DNA from: Anaerolinea sp.
Lineage (GTDB): Bacteria; Chloroflexota; Anaerolineae; Anaerolineales; Anaerolineaceae
Direction of reading: 5' to 3'
DNA: 64,000 nt
Assembly (NCBI GenBank): GCA_029975055.1
Contig: JARKPU010000001.1
Span: forward strand, 1 to 64,000
Position 1 is the stretch's first letter. Every line of letters begins with the position of its first letter. A program made the position numbers and the translations under genes. This document shows positions 32,867 through 42,160 of the stretch, in pieces. The notes under the pieces are model-generated. The model searched no databases, had not been told where the DNA came from, and saw only the letters and a program-made list of their open reading frames with translations.

Positions 32867-34212
32867 GCCTCTACTGCCCGCCGGTAATCCTCCGGGTCGT
32901 CAATATCCAGCAGGATGCGTTCATCGGGCCAGTCCACCGCCTGGAACCCCCACTTGCCCAGAATCTGCCTCCCCCCGGCCTCTCCGCGCAGCGCCGAGAG
33001 GTCATCGAACGTGCACCTGTCAAAGAGCACCGGATTGGCCCGCCGCCCCCCGCTCACCGGGGCCGCAGCCGGGCACTGTGTTTCGGCGTGACACCGGATC
33101 AATGCCTCGATCAGACCGGCGCTCGCAAAGGGCTGGTCGGCCAGCAAGAAGACCGCCCCGCCCGTCTGCGCGGGCAGGCCGAGTAATCCTGCCCTCACCG
33201 AACTGCTCTGCCCTTCCCTCCAGTCCGGATTATTGACTACACGCAAATTCAGGCCCGCCAGCGCCGACTCCAGCTCCGCCTGGTAGGCCCCGCCCACCAC
33301 CACCACCGGGCTCAGGCCCGCTTCCAGCGCCGTCCGCGCAGCCCTGCGCACCAGCGGCTCGCCCTGCCAATCCAGCAGCTGCTTGGGGTGCCCCATGCGC
33401 ACCGCCGCCCCTGCCGCGAGGATCACCCCGGCGATGGGCCGGTACACGGCGTGCACCTGCGGCTCCGTGCCCGGCTCGCCCGGTCCGCGCAAAGAAGCCA
33501 CCACCACCCGCTCGAACTCAATCGTCAGATGCCGGGCCAGCCCGCCTGCGGAGGCCTGCAGACCGGCCGAATCGGCCTGGTTGAGCAGCGCCAGCCGCCG
33601 CGCCCCCGGCGGGATGTTCTTCAGCCCGCCCATCGGGTGCAGCAGTACCCGCTCCAGCCCGGCGGCGCTCACGGCCTCCCCGAGGGGAATGCCCGAAAGG
33701 CGGCTGAAGTCCTCCGGACGGTAAACCCATTCTTCGCTGAGCGGTTTGCCAAGGCCGCTCAGCCCCGCACAGGTGATGACGCAACCGGCAATCAACGGGA
33801 TGGGCGGCTCCCAATCGGCGGGTGCTTTCAACGGCCGTCCGCGCGAACCATCGGCCTCGATGAACAGCGGGGCATTCGAGCGCACGGCCAGCTCGTGAAC
33901 CCGTTCGAGCAAGGCGTCCTTCAGGCCCTGGGTGCGCCCGCGCGCGTCTGCCGGGCCCGTGATGAGCGTCACCCCGTCCGGCAGGCCGGTCTCAAAGGCC
34001 GGAAGGTCGCCCGGCCGTTCCGCCCGGAACACCCGGTCGGCAAAGCGGCCCTGTTCCACCGCCAGGTGCGCGGTGTTGGTCACCAGCGCAGCCGGGCCGC
34101 TTGCGCGCGCCAGGCGGAACAAGGCGGAAGTCTTCCCGCCAGCGCCGGTGAGGGCGACCACTCGCTCCTGTGCAAGGCCGAATGCCGCGGCCAGGGAGAT
34201 GGAATGACCCAC
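32851..34212 (-). CDS. YqeC-MocA fusion: selenium-hydroxylase accessory domain and molybdopterin nucleotidyltransferase
   Basis: 453 residues. Residues 1 to about 250 match YqeC, with the P-loop-like ALTGAGGKTS and FIEADGSRGRPLKAP. Residues about 258-450 are a MobA-like nucleotidyltransferase (ILAAGAAVRMGHPKQLL, LLADQPFA), the MocA type that makes molybdopterin cytosine dinucleotide for molybdenum hydroxylases. The two are usually separate neighbouring genes. The start is a GTG directly abutting the esterase stop codon. No molybdenum hydroxylase gene is in the window, and sharing an operon with an ATP-grasp/esterase pair is unexpected. Confidence 0.87.
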   Translation of the reverse strand: MGHSISLAAAFGLAQERVVALTGAGGKTSALFRLARASGPAALVTNTAHLAVEQGRFADRVFRAERPGDLPAFETGLPDGVTLITGPADARGRTQGLKDALLERVHELAVRSNAPLFIEADGSRGRPLKAPADWEPPIPLIAGCVITCAGLSGLGKPLSEEWVYRPEDFSRLSGIPLGEAVSAAGLERVLLHPMGGLKNIPPGARRLALLNQADSAGLQASAGGLARHLTIEFERVVVASLRGPGEPGTEPQVHAVYRPIAGVILAAGAAVRMGHPKQLLDWQGEPLVRRAARTALEAGLSPVVVVGGAYQAELESALAGLNLRVVNNPDWREGQSSSVRAGLLGLPAQTGGAVFLLADQPFASAGLIEALIRCHAETQCPAAAPVSGGRRANPVLFDRCTFDDLSALRGEAGGRQILGKWGFQAVDWPDERILLDIDDPEDYRRAVEAAGER

Positions 34213-34959
34213 CTACACCTTCCCTTCCTGTTGAAGTTTCGAGAGGAAGTAAGGTAATTGCTTACGCCACCAGGGCCAGTCGTGGTTCACATCATGCCCC
34301 CAAAAGTCGAACCAGGCAGGCACCCCCTTCGCATCGAGGATGGCCTGCAAGTGAGCCGCATCCGCTCGCATTTCATCTTCCCAGGCCCCCTGCCCGGCGC
34401 AAATGATGATATCGCTCTGGCGGTACTGGTCCAGGTACCAGGGGTCCTCTAAGCCGGGCAGGTATTGCAGCGGAGCGTTGAAGTACACCAGCTCGTCCAT
34501 ATAATCGCCGATGAAGTGCCGCAGGCTGAAGAGCCCGCTCAGGCTGATCACCCCATTGAAGAGATCGGGGTGGCGGAAGAAGAAATTGGCGCAGTGGTAC
34601 CCGCCCATGCTGCAGCCGGTGCTGATGGCTTTTTGCCCGCCATGGCGCTGCTGGAAGAACGGCCCCACTTCCTGGGTGATGTAACGGTCATACTCCTCAT
34701 GCCGCGCGGCGCGGTCGTGCGGGTGCGCCGCGAAGTTTGCCCAGGTCTGCGAATCCACGCTGTCAACCGTGTAGAGCGTGATCAGGCCGTTCTCGATGAA
34801 CGGGCCCACGGCTTCTACCATCCCGAAGTTTTCAAAATCGAAGAACCGCCCCGACTGTGCCGGAAAGACGAGCACCGGCCGCCCTGCGTGGCCATAGACT
34901 TTCAACTCCATCTCCTGGCCGAGGTTGGAACTGTACCAGCGGTGATATTCGATGTTCAT
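34213..34959 (-). CDS. Esterase of the esterase-D/PF00756 type
   Basis: 248 residues from the ATG at 34959, which overlaps the ATP-grasp stop (ATGA); the frame is open upstream only inside that gene. Alpha/beta hydrolase with nucleophile Ser117 in GCSMGG and probable catalytic His227 in NHDWPWW. No signal peptide. It is translationally coupled to the ATP-grasp enzyme, so it may process the product of that ligase or supply its substrate. Function otherwise unknown. Confidence 0.85.
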   Translation of the reverse strand: MNIEYHRWYSSNLGQEMELKVYGHAGRPVLVFPAQSGRFFDFENFGMVEAVGPFIENGLITLYTVDSVDSQTWANFAAHPHDRAARHEEYDRYITQEVGPFFQQRHGGQKAISTGCSMGGYHCANFFFRHPDLFNGVISLSGLFSLRHFIGDYMDELVYFNAPLQYLPGLEDPWYLDQYRQSDIIICAGQGAWEDEMRADAAHLQAILDAKGVPAWFDFWGHDVNHDWPWWRKQLPYFLSKLQQEGKV

Positions 34960-36125
34960 GCTGCGGCTGTTTTGGCGTGGATGAAATCGGCAATTTCCAT
35001 AATCTTCTCGAACTCCGGCGAGCGCGCCAGGTAACCGAAGTTGCCCAGCGCCTGGCTGAACACCCCCGAGATCGCTTCGGAATGGACGATCTCCTCGTGG
35101 TAGCGCTTCATGATTTCTTCGTGCGAATGCAGATAAGGCAGGTTCCACTTGCGGCCCACATAAGCGCAGTGATACGGCCTTGAAAATGTGGCCGTGAAGC
35201 GGTTATGCAGGATGATATTCGCCCACTCGTGATAAATATCGATGTCGTTGGCATAGTTGAACATATCCGTCGTCAACCCGCCCGGCGGCCGCATGTTCAC
35301 TTCCAGGCCCATCAGGCCGCCATCCGGCAGGCGGAAAAATTCGAAGTGAAAGAAGCGTTTGCGCACCCGGTAGGTTTTCACCACGCTGCGCCCGGCATGC
35401 TGTAAATCGAGCGGAATTTCACGCAAGGTGTAATAGTAAATATCTTTGTTATCGTTGACCGTTTCCATGATCCCCTGGCTGTATTCCAGCGATGAGCTGA
35501 ACACGATGTCGCCGTTCTGGTCGGTCAGGCCGTCGAAGGTTTGGATCTTGCCAAAAATGAACTTTTCCAGGTAGTAATTAATGGGCGGAAGCGGATTAAG
35601 AAAGCTCTCCAGTTGGTCTGCATCTTCGAATTTATACGTCTGGGCTGCGCCAACGCCGATATCTGGCTTGGCGATCAACGGGAAGCCCTGCTCGCGGGCA
35701 AAACGCCGGGCCTGGGCTGCGTTCCGCACCACAATGCCGGGGGCAGTGGCCACGCCGGCCTTCTTGAACATGCCTTTCATCAACGATTTTCGTTTGATCG
35801 CCGGAATATCGGCCGTTTTGATGCCGTCGATGTTGAAGTCGGTGCGCAGGCGGGCTTCGGTCTCCAGCCAGTATTCGCTGTGCGAGTCCAACCCGTCGAT
35901 CTTGCCGTAATGATGCGTGAAGTAGCCAAGCGCGCGCAGTAGGTCATCGTAATTGTGCATGTTGGGGACGTAATAATATTCGGTGAGCGCACTGCGCAGC
36001 TCCCAGGAGAGATTTTCGTAAGGTTCATCCGCCAATCCCAGCACATTGGCCCCTAAGGCGCGCAAATGGACGCAGAACTGGTAATAGTTGGGCGGAAAAT
36101 GCGGAGAAAGGTAGACGAAGTTCAT
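34956..36125 (-). CDS. ATP-grasp ligase of unknown substrate
   Basis: 389 residues from the ATG at 36125 with GGAGG 7 nt upstream. A preATP-grasp-like N-terminal domain (VYLSPHFPPNYYQF) is followed by an ATP-grasp fold: GFPLIAKPDIGVGA for ATP, YYLEKFIFG, and the metal-binding GLEVNMRPPGG. ATP-grasp enzymes join a carboxylate to an amine or thiol through an acyl phosphate. A consensus promoter lies at 36149-36177. It heads a three-gene operon with the esterase and YqeC-MocA. Confidence 0.82.
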   Translation of the reverse strand: MNFVYLSPHFPPNYYQFCVHLRALGANVLGLADEPYENLSWELRSALTEYYYVPNMHNYDDLLRALGYFTHHYGKIDGLDSHSEYWLETEARLRTDFNIDGIKTADIPAIKRKSLMKGMFKKAGVATAPGIVVRNAAQARRFAREQGFPLIAKPDIGVGAAQTYKFEDADQLESFLNPLPPINYYLEKFIFGKIQTFDGLTDQNGDIVFSSSLEYSQGIMETVNDNKDIYYYTLREIPLDLQHAGRSVVKTYRVRKRFFHFEFFRLPDGGLMGLEVNMRPPGGLTTDMFNYANDIDIYHEWANIILHNRFTATFSRPYHCAYVGRKWNLPYLHSHEEIMKRYHEEIVHSEAISGVFSQALGNFGYLARSPEFEKIMEIADFIHAKTAAA

Positions 36126-36148
36126 AATTACCCTCCGGAATGCATGCA

Positions 36149-36177
36149 ATCCTAACAAATGCAGAGCCGAAAGTCAA
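36149..36177 (-). promoter_or_regulatory. Promoter of the ATP-grasp operon
   Basis: TTGACT (36172-36177), 17 bp, TAGGAT (36149-36154) on the minus strand, 23 bp before the ATG. Confidence 0.8.
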
Positions 36178-36192
36178 TCCCGCCAGAATCCA

Positions 36193-36227
36193 AGCGGGGA
36201 ACCTCCCTGCCCGGGCGGTTCCCCGCT
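36193..36227 (-). terminator. Hairpin after guaB
   Basis: AGCGGGGAACC pairs with GGTTCCCCGCT (11 bp, 13-nt loop) 16 bp past the guaB stop, with no U-run. Probable end of the purine operon transcript. Confidence 0.5.
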
Positions 36228-36243
36228 GCATGCCAGATGCGCC

Positions 36244-37722
36244 TTACTCTCCGCGCTGGTAGTTGGGCGCCTCGCGGGTGATGGTCACGTTATGCGGATG
36301 GCTTTCCAGCAAGCCCGCGTTGGAAATCATCACCAGTTTTGTGCGCTGGCGCAGGTCATCCAGGTTGCGCGCCCCGGCATACCCCATCCCCGAGCGCAGA
36401 CCGCCCACCACCTGATACACATATTCCGAAAGCGGGCCTTTATAAGGCACCATGCCTTCCACGCCTTCCGGGACGAGCTTGCGCGCGCTCTCCTGGCCGG
36501 TGGCGTAGCGGTCGCGGCCGTATCCCTGCAAGGCGCCCAGGCTGCCCATGCCGCGATAACTCTTATACTGCCGCCCTTCGTAGAGGATCACCTCGCCCGG
36601 CGCCTCCTCCAGCCCGGCCAGCAGGCTGCCGAGCATCACCGTTTCGGCGCCGGCTGTGATGGCCTTGACGATGTCGCCTGAATACTTCACCCCGCCGTCG
36701 GCAATCACCGGGATGCCGCTCCTGGCAGCCGCCCGGGCGCAGGTGAAGATGGCGCTCATCTGTGGCATGCCCGCCCCCGAGACGATGCGCGTCGTGCAAA
36801 TTGAACCCGCCCCAATGCCCACCTTCACCGCGTCTGCTCCGGCTTCGATCAGCGCGCAGGTGCCCTCTTCGGTCACCACGTTCCCGGCGATCACCGGCAG
36901 GTCGGGCCAGGCCGACTTGATGCGCCGCACCGCGCGGATGACGCCCGCCGAATGACCGTGAGACGTATCGACAACCACCACATCTACGCCTGCCTTCACC
37001 AGGCCATCCACGCGCTTTTCCAGGTCTGCGCCCACCCCCACCGCCGCGCCGCACAGCAGGCGGCCCTGGCTGTCGTTGGCTGCGTTCGGGTAATCGCGCT
37101 TCTTCTGGATGTCCTTCACGGTGATCAAACCGATCAGACGGCCGGAATCATCCACCAGGGGGAGCTTTTCGATGCGGTGCTGCTGCAAGATGCGCTTGGC
37201 CTGTTCGAGGGTGGTGCCCTGCCGGGCGGTGACCAGGTTCTGGCAGGTCATAAAATCGCTCACCGGGCGGTTCAGGTCGGCCGGCTCAGCAAAACGGATG
37301 TCGCGGTTGGTCAAAATGCCAACCAGGCAGCCATCCGGTTCGACAATGGGCACTCCGCTGATGTGAAAACGCCCCATCAACGCCTCGGCATCGGCCAGGG
37401 TGGCATCGCGCCCCAGGGTGACGGGGTTGGTGATCATCCCGGCCGTTGAGCGTTTGACGGTATCCACTTCAGCGGCCTGCGCCTCAGGCGAGAGGTTGCG
37501 GTGGATGATGCCAATGCCGCCTTCACGCGCCAGGGCGATCGCCATCCTGGATTCAGTCACCGTGTCCATCGCCGCCGAAACCAGCGGAATGTTCAATTCG
37601 ATCGTGCGCGTCAGGCGGGCGCGCACGTCGGTCTCACTCGGCAGCAGCTCCGAGTAACCCGGGACGATCAACAGATCGTCAAAGGTCAGCGCCTGGTGGT
37701 TCGTAAAAAGCTCTTCGTTCAT
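36244..37722 (-). CDS. guaB: IMP dehydrogenase
   Basis: 492 residues. The catalytic barrel is interrupted by two CBS domains (about 92-205), as usual. The active-site loop [11 protein letters not shown] carries Cys309, and the flap and YRGMGSLGA region follow. It oxidises IMP to XMP, the committed step to GMP. AGAGGTG precedes the ATG. It lies 33 bp after purH, so the operon runs from PRPP to XMP. Confidence 0.97.
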   Translation of the reverse strand: MNEELFTNHQALTFDDLLIVPGYSELLPSETDVRARLTRTIELNIPLVSAAMDTVTESRMAIALAREGGIGIIHRNLSPEAQAAEVDTVKRSTAGMITNPVTLGRDATLADAEALMGRFHISGVPIVEPDGCLVGILTNRDIRFAEPADLNRPVSDFMTCQNLVTARQGTTLEQAKRILQQHRIEKLPLVDDSGRLIGLITVKDIQKKRDYPNAANDSQGRLLCGAAVGVGADLEKRVDGLVKAGVDVVVVDTSHGHSAGVIRAVRRIKSAWPDLPVIAGNVVTEEGTCALIEAGADAVKVGIGAGSICTTRIVSGAGMPQMSAIFTCARAAARSGIPVIADGGVKYSGDIVKAITAGAETVMLGSLLAGLEEAPGEVILYEGRQYKSYRGMGSLGALQGYGRDRYATGQESARKLVPEGVEGMVPYKGPLSEYVYQVVGGLRSGMGYAGARNLDDLRQRTKLVMISNAGLLESHPHNVTITREAPNYQRGE

Positions 37723-37755
37723 TTCACCTCTGTTCCTGCGCCTGTCGCCTTAAGC

Positions 37756-39255
37756 CTAATGGCGGAAGTGCCGCACGCCGGTGGTCACCATGGCCATCCC
37801 GGCGGCGTCTGCGGCGGCGATCGATTCGGCATCGCGCACCGAACCTCCCGGGTGGACAACGGCAGTCACCCCGGCTTCGGCAGCCACCTGAACGGAATCG
37901 GCAAAGGGGAAGAAAGCATCCGAAGCCATCACCGCCCCGCGGGCGCGTTCGCCGGCGCGCTGGATGGCGATGCGCACGCAATCCACCCGGTTGGGCTGCC
38001 CCCCGCCGATGCCAACCGTGGCGGTGCCGCGCGCGAAGACAATCGCGTTCGATTTGACGTGCTGGCAGGCTTTCCAGGCAAAGCGCAGGGCCGCCCATTC
38101 TTCAGCAGACGGCTCGCGCTTCGAGACGACCTTCCACTCCGTGCCGGGCGGGTCGCCGTAATCAACCGATTGTCGCAGCACGCCGCGCGTGATCGAGCGC
38201 AGCTCGAACTCAGGCTCAACCTGCAGGTCGGGCATTTCCACCAGGCGGAGGTTTTTCTTGGCCGTGAGGATCTCCAGCGCCGCTTCCGAAAACCCTGGCG
38301 CGATGATGCATTCCACGAACAATTCCTTCATCAAAGCAGCCGCTTCGCGGCTCACCGGACGGTTGCAGGCGATGATCCCTCCATAGGCCGAGACGGGGTC
38401 CGAAGCCAATGCCAGCCGGTAAGCCTCTTCCAGGCTGGCGGCCACGGCGATACCGCATGGAGAAAGGTGCTTCACGATGGCCACTGCCGTCTCCGCATGG
38501 CAAACGGCCGCCCGCCAGGCCGCGTCCAGGTCGAGCAGGTTGTTATATGAAAGCTCCTTGCCGTGCAGCACCTTCCCGCCGAGCGGCCCGTCACCTTTGT
38601 GGTACGCAAACAGATCCGCCGATTGGTGCGGGTTCTCGCCGTAGCGCAGAGTCTGCACGTGGTGAAGGTTCAACGCCAGCCCGCTTTCGCCGCCGAGGTA
38701 AGCCATGATCGCCGCATCGTAAGCTGCCGTCATGGCAAAGCCTTTCACGGCCAGCTCCCGGCGGGTTGCGGGAGTCACACCGCCGGCGGTGAGTTCCTGC
38801 AGAATGACAGGGTAATCGGCCGGGTCACAGGCCAGCGTGACCCGCTCGAAATTCTTCGCCGCCGCGCGGATCAACGTCACCCCGCCGATGTCGATATTTT
38901 CAACGGCGTCGGCCAGCGCAGCCCCCGGTCGGGCGACGGTCGCCTCGAAGGGATACAGGTTGACCACCGCAAGGTCAATGAAGTCCCAGCCCAGGCCAAG
39001 GAGTTCGGCCCGGTCGGCTTCGGTGGGGCGCGCGAGCAGGCCGCCATGCACCGCCGGGTGGAGGGTCTTCACCCGCCCGTCGAGAATTTCAGGTGAGTGG
39101 GTGTACTCACTCACCTCCGTGACGGTCAGCCCGCCCTCGCGCAAGGTTCGCGCCGTCCCGCCGGAGGCGATCAAATCCCAACCCAGCCCGGCAAGCCCGG
39201 CAGCGAATTCCACCAGGCCGGTTTTGTCATACACAGAAAGGATAGCTCTTGGCAT
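37756..39255 (-). CDS. purH: Bifunctional AICAR formyltransferase / IMP cyclohydrolase
   Basis: 499 residues carrying the last two steps to IMP. The N-terminal IMP cyclohydrolase domain starts [10 protein letters not shown] with [11 protein letters not shown] and HPAVHGG. The C-terminal AICAR transformylase has KHLSPCG and [10 protein letters not shown] and ends in RHFRH. AAGGA precedes the ATG. Only 2 bp separate it from purN. Confidence 0.97.
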   Translation of the reverse strand: MPRAILSVYDKTGLVEFAAGLAGLGWDLIASGGTARTLREGGLTVTEVSEYTHSPEILDGRVKTLHPAVHGGLLARPTEADRAELLGLGWDFIDLAVVNLYPFEATVARPGAALADAVENIDIGGVTLIRAAAKNFERVTLACDPADYPVILQELTAGGVTPATRRELAVKGFAMTAAYDAAIMAYLGGESGLALNLHHVQTLRYGENPHQSADLFAYHKGDGPLGGKVLHGKELSYNNLLDLDAAWRAAVCHAETAVAIVKHLSPCGIAVAASLEEAYRLALASDPVSAYGGIIACNRPVSREAAALMKELFVECIIAPGFSEAALEILTAKKNLRLVEMPDLQVEPEFELRSITRGVLRQSVDYGDPPGTEWKVVSKREPSAEEWAALRFAWKACQHVKSNAIVFARGTATVGIGGGQPNRVDCVRIAIQRAGERARGAVMASDAFFPFADSVQVAAEAGVTAVVHPGGSVRDAESIAAADAAGMAMVTTGVRHFRH

Positions 39256-39257
39256 CT

Positions 39258-39872
39258 TCAGGTCCTTGGGAGAATTTCTGGCTCTGAAAGGATTTTACGG
39301 ATGGCGGCGACCAGCAATTCATGTTCAACTGCATGCATGCGGGCAGTCAGCGATTCGAGCGTGTCGCCAGGGCCGATCGGCACTTCCGCCTGAGCGATCA
39401 CCGGGCCGCTGTCCACACCTTCATCCGGCACGAGGTGCACCATCACGCCTGTCCGGGTGAGTTGGCCGCGCCGGTACGCCTCAAATGCGCGTTCGATCGC
39501 ATCAGTCCCAGGGAACTCGCCCGGCAGCGCCGGATGGAGGTTGATGACCCGGCCCGGGAAGAATTCCAAAAATGCCGAACTGAGCAGGCGCATCCAGCCC
39601 GCCAGGACGACCCAATCCGGCTGGTAAGATTGCACCGCCTGCGCCAGGCGCAAGTCATAGGCCCTGCGGTCTTCTTCTTTCGGTTTCGGGAAGTACACCG
39701 CAGGCACCCCGGCGCGGTGAGCGCGCTCCAGCCCGTAAGCCTCGCCCTTGTTGGAGAAGACCGCTGCCACGCTCGCTGCCAGGCTGCCCCCGGCGCAGGC
39801 ATCCAGGATGGCCTGCAGGTTCGAGCCATTCCCCGAGATGAGCACCACCAGGCGGGCCGGGCGAACGCTCAT
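39258..39872 (-). CDS. purN: Phosphoribosylglycinamide formyltransferase (10-formyl-THF dependent)
   Basis: 204 residues. The GSNLQAI loop binds phosphate, HPALPGEFPG carries the catalytic His, and HLVPDEGVDSGPV the catalytic Asp. It formylates GAR to FGAR. It overlaps the end of the purD-purM fusion by 4 bp, so GARS, AIRS and GAR transformylase lie in the same order as in the animal trifunctional protein, with the last domain still separate. Confidence 0.96.
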   Translation of the reverse strand: MSVRPARLVVLISGNGSNLQAILDACAGGSLAASVAAVFSNKGEAYGLERAHRAGVPAVYFPKPKEEDRRAYDLRLAQAVQSYQPDWVVLAGWMRLLSSAFLEFFPGRVINLHPALPGEFPGTDAIERAFEAYRRGQLTRTGVMVHLVPDEGVDSGPVIAQAEVPIGPGDTLESLTARMHAVEHELLVAAIRKILSEPEILPRT

Positions 39873-42160
39873 TGAACCACCACCCGCCTCTCACCCGCGG
39901 CCAGGCGGCCGATCACCCACGCTTCTTCAGGGAGCAGCTCCATCACAAAGCGCGCATCGGCCTCGCTCACGATCATCACCATGCCGATGCCCAGGTTGAA
40001 CACGCGCAGCATCTCTGCCGAAGAGATCTCCCCGCGAGTCTGGATCAGCCCGAACAGCGGCGGGATGGGCCAGCTCCCGGCCTGAAGGACTGCTCCCAGC
40101 CCATGCGGCAGCACGCGCGGGATGTTCTCGATGAACCCCCCGCCCGTCAGGTGCGCCAGCGCTTTGACGGGGTGAGCGGGGTGCTCCAGCAGCGGTTGCA
40201 CCAGCGGCAGGTAAGAACGGTGCGGCGCGAGCAGCGCATCGCCAAGCGGCAAGCCTAACTCTGGGAACGCGGTATCAAGAGGCACATCCGCGAATACCTT
40301 GCGGATGAGCGAATAACCGTTGGTATGCGGCCCCGAGGAACGCAGGCCGATCAACACATCCCCCGCCTGCAAGTCGGCGCGCGGGAGAATGCGCTCACGC
40401 TCCACCAGCCCGACGATCGTCCCCGCCACATCGAACTCGCCCGGCGCATATACCCCGGGCATCTCGGCCGTCTCACCGCCCAGGAGCGCGCAGCCTGCCT
40501 CGCGGCACGCCGCTGCCATGCCGCCGACGATCTCGGCGGTCACCTCCGGCCGCAGCTTTGAAGTGGCAAAGTAATCCAGGAAGAAGAGCGGCGCTGCGCC
40601 TTGTACGAGGATATCGTTGATGCAGTGGTTGACGATATCCACGCCCAGCCCGCGGTAACGCCCGGCTTGCGCCGCCAGCCTGACTTTTGTGCCCACCCCG
40701 TCTGTGGAGGCCACCAGCACCGGCTGCGCGCAATCTTTGAGCGCCTGCGCATCGAACAGGCCCCCGAATGCGCCGATCCCGGCCAGCACGCTGGCAGAGT
40801 AGGTGGATTTCACCGCCGCGCTCATCAGCTCCACCGCGCGGCTGCCCGCATCGATGCTCACCCCGGCGCGTGCGTAGGCCGAGTTCCCGCCCGCGGCCAG
40901 GGCCTGGTAGGCGATATCTTTGCGGTACTGCATCCCCTCAAAATGAACCCGCTCTACCGCCCCGTAGGCACGGCTGAGCGCCGTTTCCAGGGTCTCGCCC
41001 CAGCCGGTGATGCCCAGCACGCGCCCCCCGGCGGCCACCAACCGGCCATCGACGAGTTTCGTTCCGGCGTGGAAACAGGCACAATTTTCGGGCATCTCCT
41101 CTGCGCCGGTGATCGGCTGCCCGCTTTCGGGCTTCAGCGGGTAGCCTTTGGAGGCCAGCACCACGCAGGCTGCGCTGCCTGCATGCCACTCGATGGGCGT
41201 CTCGGCCAATCGTCCCTCCACGCAGGCCAGCGCCACCTCCAGCAGGTCGCTCTTCAGCAAGGGCAGCAGCGCCTGAGTCTCGGGGTCGCCGAAGCGGCAG
41301 TTGAATTCCAGCACCTGCAGGCCCGCGCCGGTGAGCATCAACCCGGCATACAGAACGCCAACATAAGGCCTGCCCTCGGCGGCCAGCCCATCCACCGCCG
41401 GCTGCAGCACCCTTTGGAGGGCCTCGGCGGCCATTTCGGCGTTGAATACCGGCGCTGGGGCGTAAGCCCCCATTCCGCCGGTGTTGGGGCCGCGGTCGCC
41501 ATCCAGCAGGCGCTTGTGGTCTTGCGCCGCCAGCATCGGGCACACGGTTTTACCATCGGTGAAGGCCAGCAGCGAGACTTCCGGCCCGCTCAAGCGTTCC
41601 TCGATGACCGCTTCACGCCCGGCGTCGCCGAACTCGCGCTCTTCCAGCACCGCGCGCAGGGCATGGCGGGCTTCATCGGGCGTTTCGGGCATCAGCACGC
41701 CCTTCCCGGCGGCCAGCCCGGAGGCTTTGATCACCACCGGCGCCTCCAGCCGGTTGAGGTAACTCAGGGCGGGGCCGACCTCGTTGAACACGGCGAACCG
41801 CGCGGTGGGAATTCCATGCCGCTGCATGAAAGCCTTTGCAAATGCCTTAGAGGATTCAATCTGCGCGGCCCTCGCGCCCGGCCCAAAGACCTTGATCCCG
41901 CCCTCGCGCAGCGCATCGGCAAGCCCCTCCGCCAGCGGTGCTTCCGGCCCGATGATCACCAGCCCAACCTCGCGCGCCTGGCAGAACGCCAGCAGCCCGG
42001 CGCGGTCGCCCGCAGAGATGGGCACATTTTCGCCCAGGCTCGCGGTGCCGGGGTTCCCCGGCGCGACAAAGAGCCTGCCCAGGCGTGGAGATTGGGCCAG
42101 CTTCCAGGCAATGGCGTGCTCGCGCCCGCCCGAGCCGACCACCAAAACGTTCACGCTCAT
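39869..42160 (-). CDS. purDM: Fused GAR synthetase and AIR synthetase
   Basis: 763 residues from the ATG at 42160 that overlaps the purF stop (ATGA). Residues 1 to about 424 are PurD, an ATP-grasp ligase (VVGSGGREHA, PNTGGMGAY, EFNCRFGDPETQ). Residues about 428-763 are PurM (STDGVGTKVRL, GGETAEMPG, LTGGGFIENIP). There is almost no linker and no internal stop. PurD makes GAR; PurM makes AIR. The GARS-AIRS order matches yeast ADE5,7 and animal GART; in bacteria the two genes are usually separate. Confidence 0.95.
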   Translation of the reverse strand: MSVNVLVVGSGGREHAIAWKLAQSPRLGRLFVAPGNPGTASLGENVPISAGDRAGLLAFCQAREVGLVIIGPEAPLAEGLADALREGGIKVFGPGARAAQIESSKAFAKAFMQRHGIPTARFAVFNEVGPALSYLNRLEAPVVIKASGLAAGKGVLMPETPDEARHALRAVLEEREFGDAGREAVIEERLSGPEVSLLAFTDGKTVCPMLAAQDHKRLLDGDRGPNTGGMGAYAPAPVFNAEMAAEALQRVLQPAVDGLAAEGRPYVGVLYAGLMLTGAGLQVLEFNCRFGDPETQALLPLLKSDLLEVALACVEGRLAETPIEWHAGSAACVVLASKGYPLKPESGQPITGAEEMPENCACFHAGTKLVDGRLVAAGGRVLGITGWGETLETALSRAYGAVERVHFEGMQYRKDIAYQALAAGGNSAYARAGVSIDAGSRAVELMSAAVKSTYSASVLAGIGAFGGLFDAQALKDCAQPVLVASTDGVGTKVRLAAQAGRYRGLGVDIVNHCINDILVQGAAPLFFLDYFATSKLRPEVTAEIVGGMAAACREAGCALLGGETAEMPGVYAPGEFDVAGTIVGLVERERILPRADLQAGDVLIGLRSSGPHTNGYSLIRKVFADVPLDTAFPELGLPLGDALLAPHRSYLPLVQPLLEHPAHPVKALAHLTGGGFIENIPRVLPHGLGAVLQAGSWPIPPLFGLIQTRGEISSAEMLRVFNLGIGMVMIVSEADARFVMELLPEEAWVIGRLAAGERRVVVQ

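Noticed and set aside
34213..35148. A longer esterase beginning at 35148
   Set aside because: The added 63 residues overlap the ATP-grasp coding sequence and are unrelated to the hydrolase fold.
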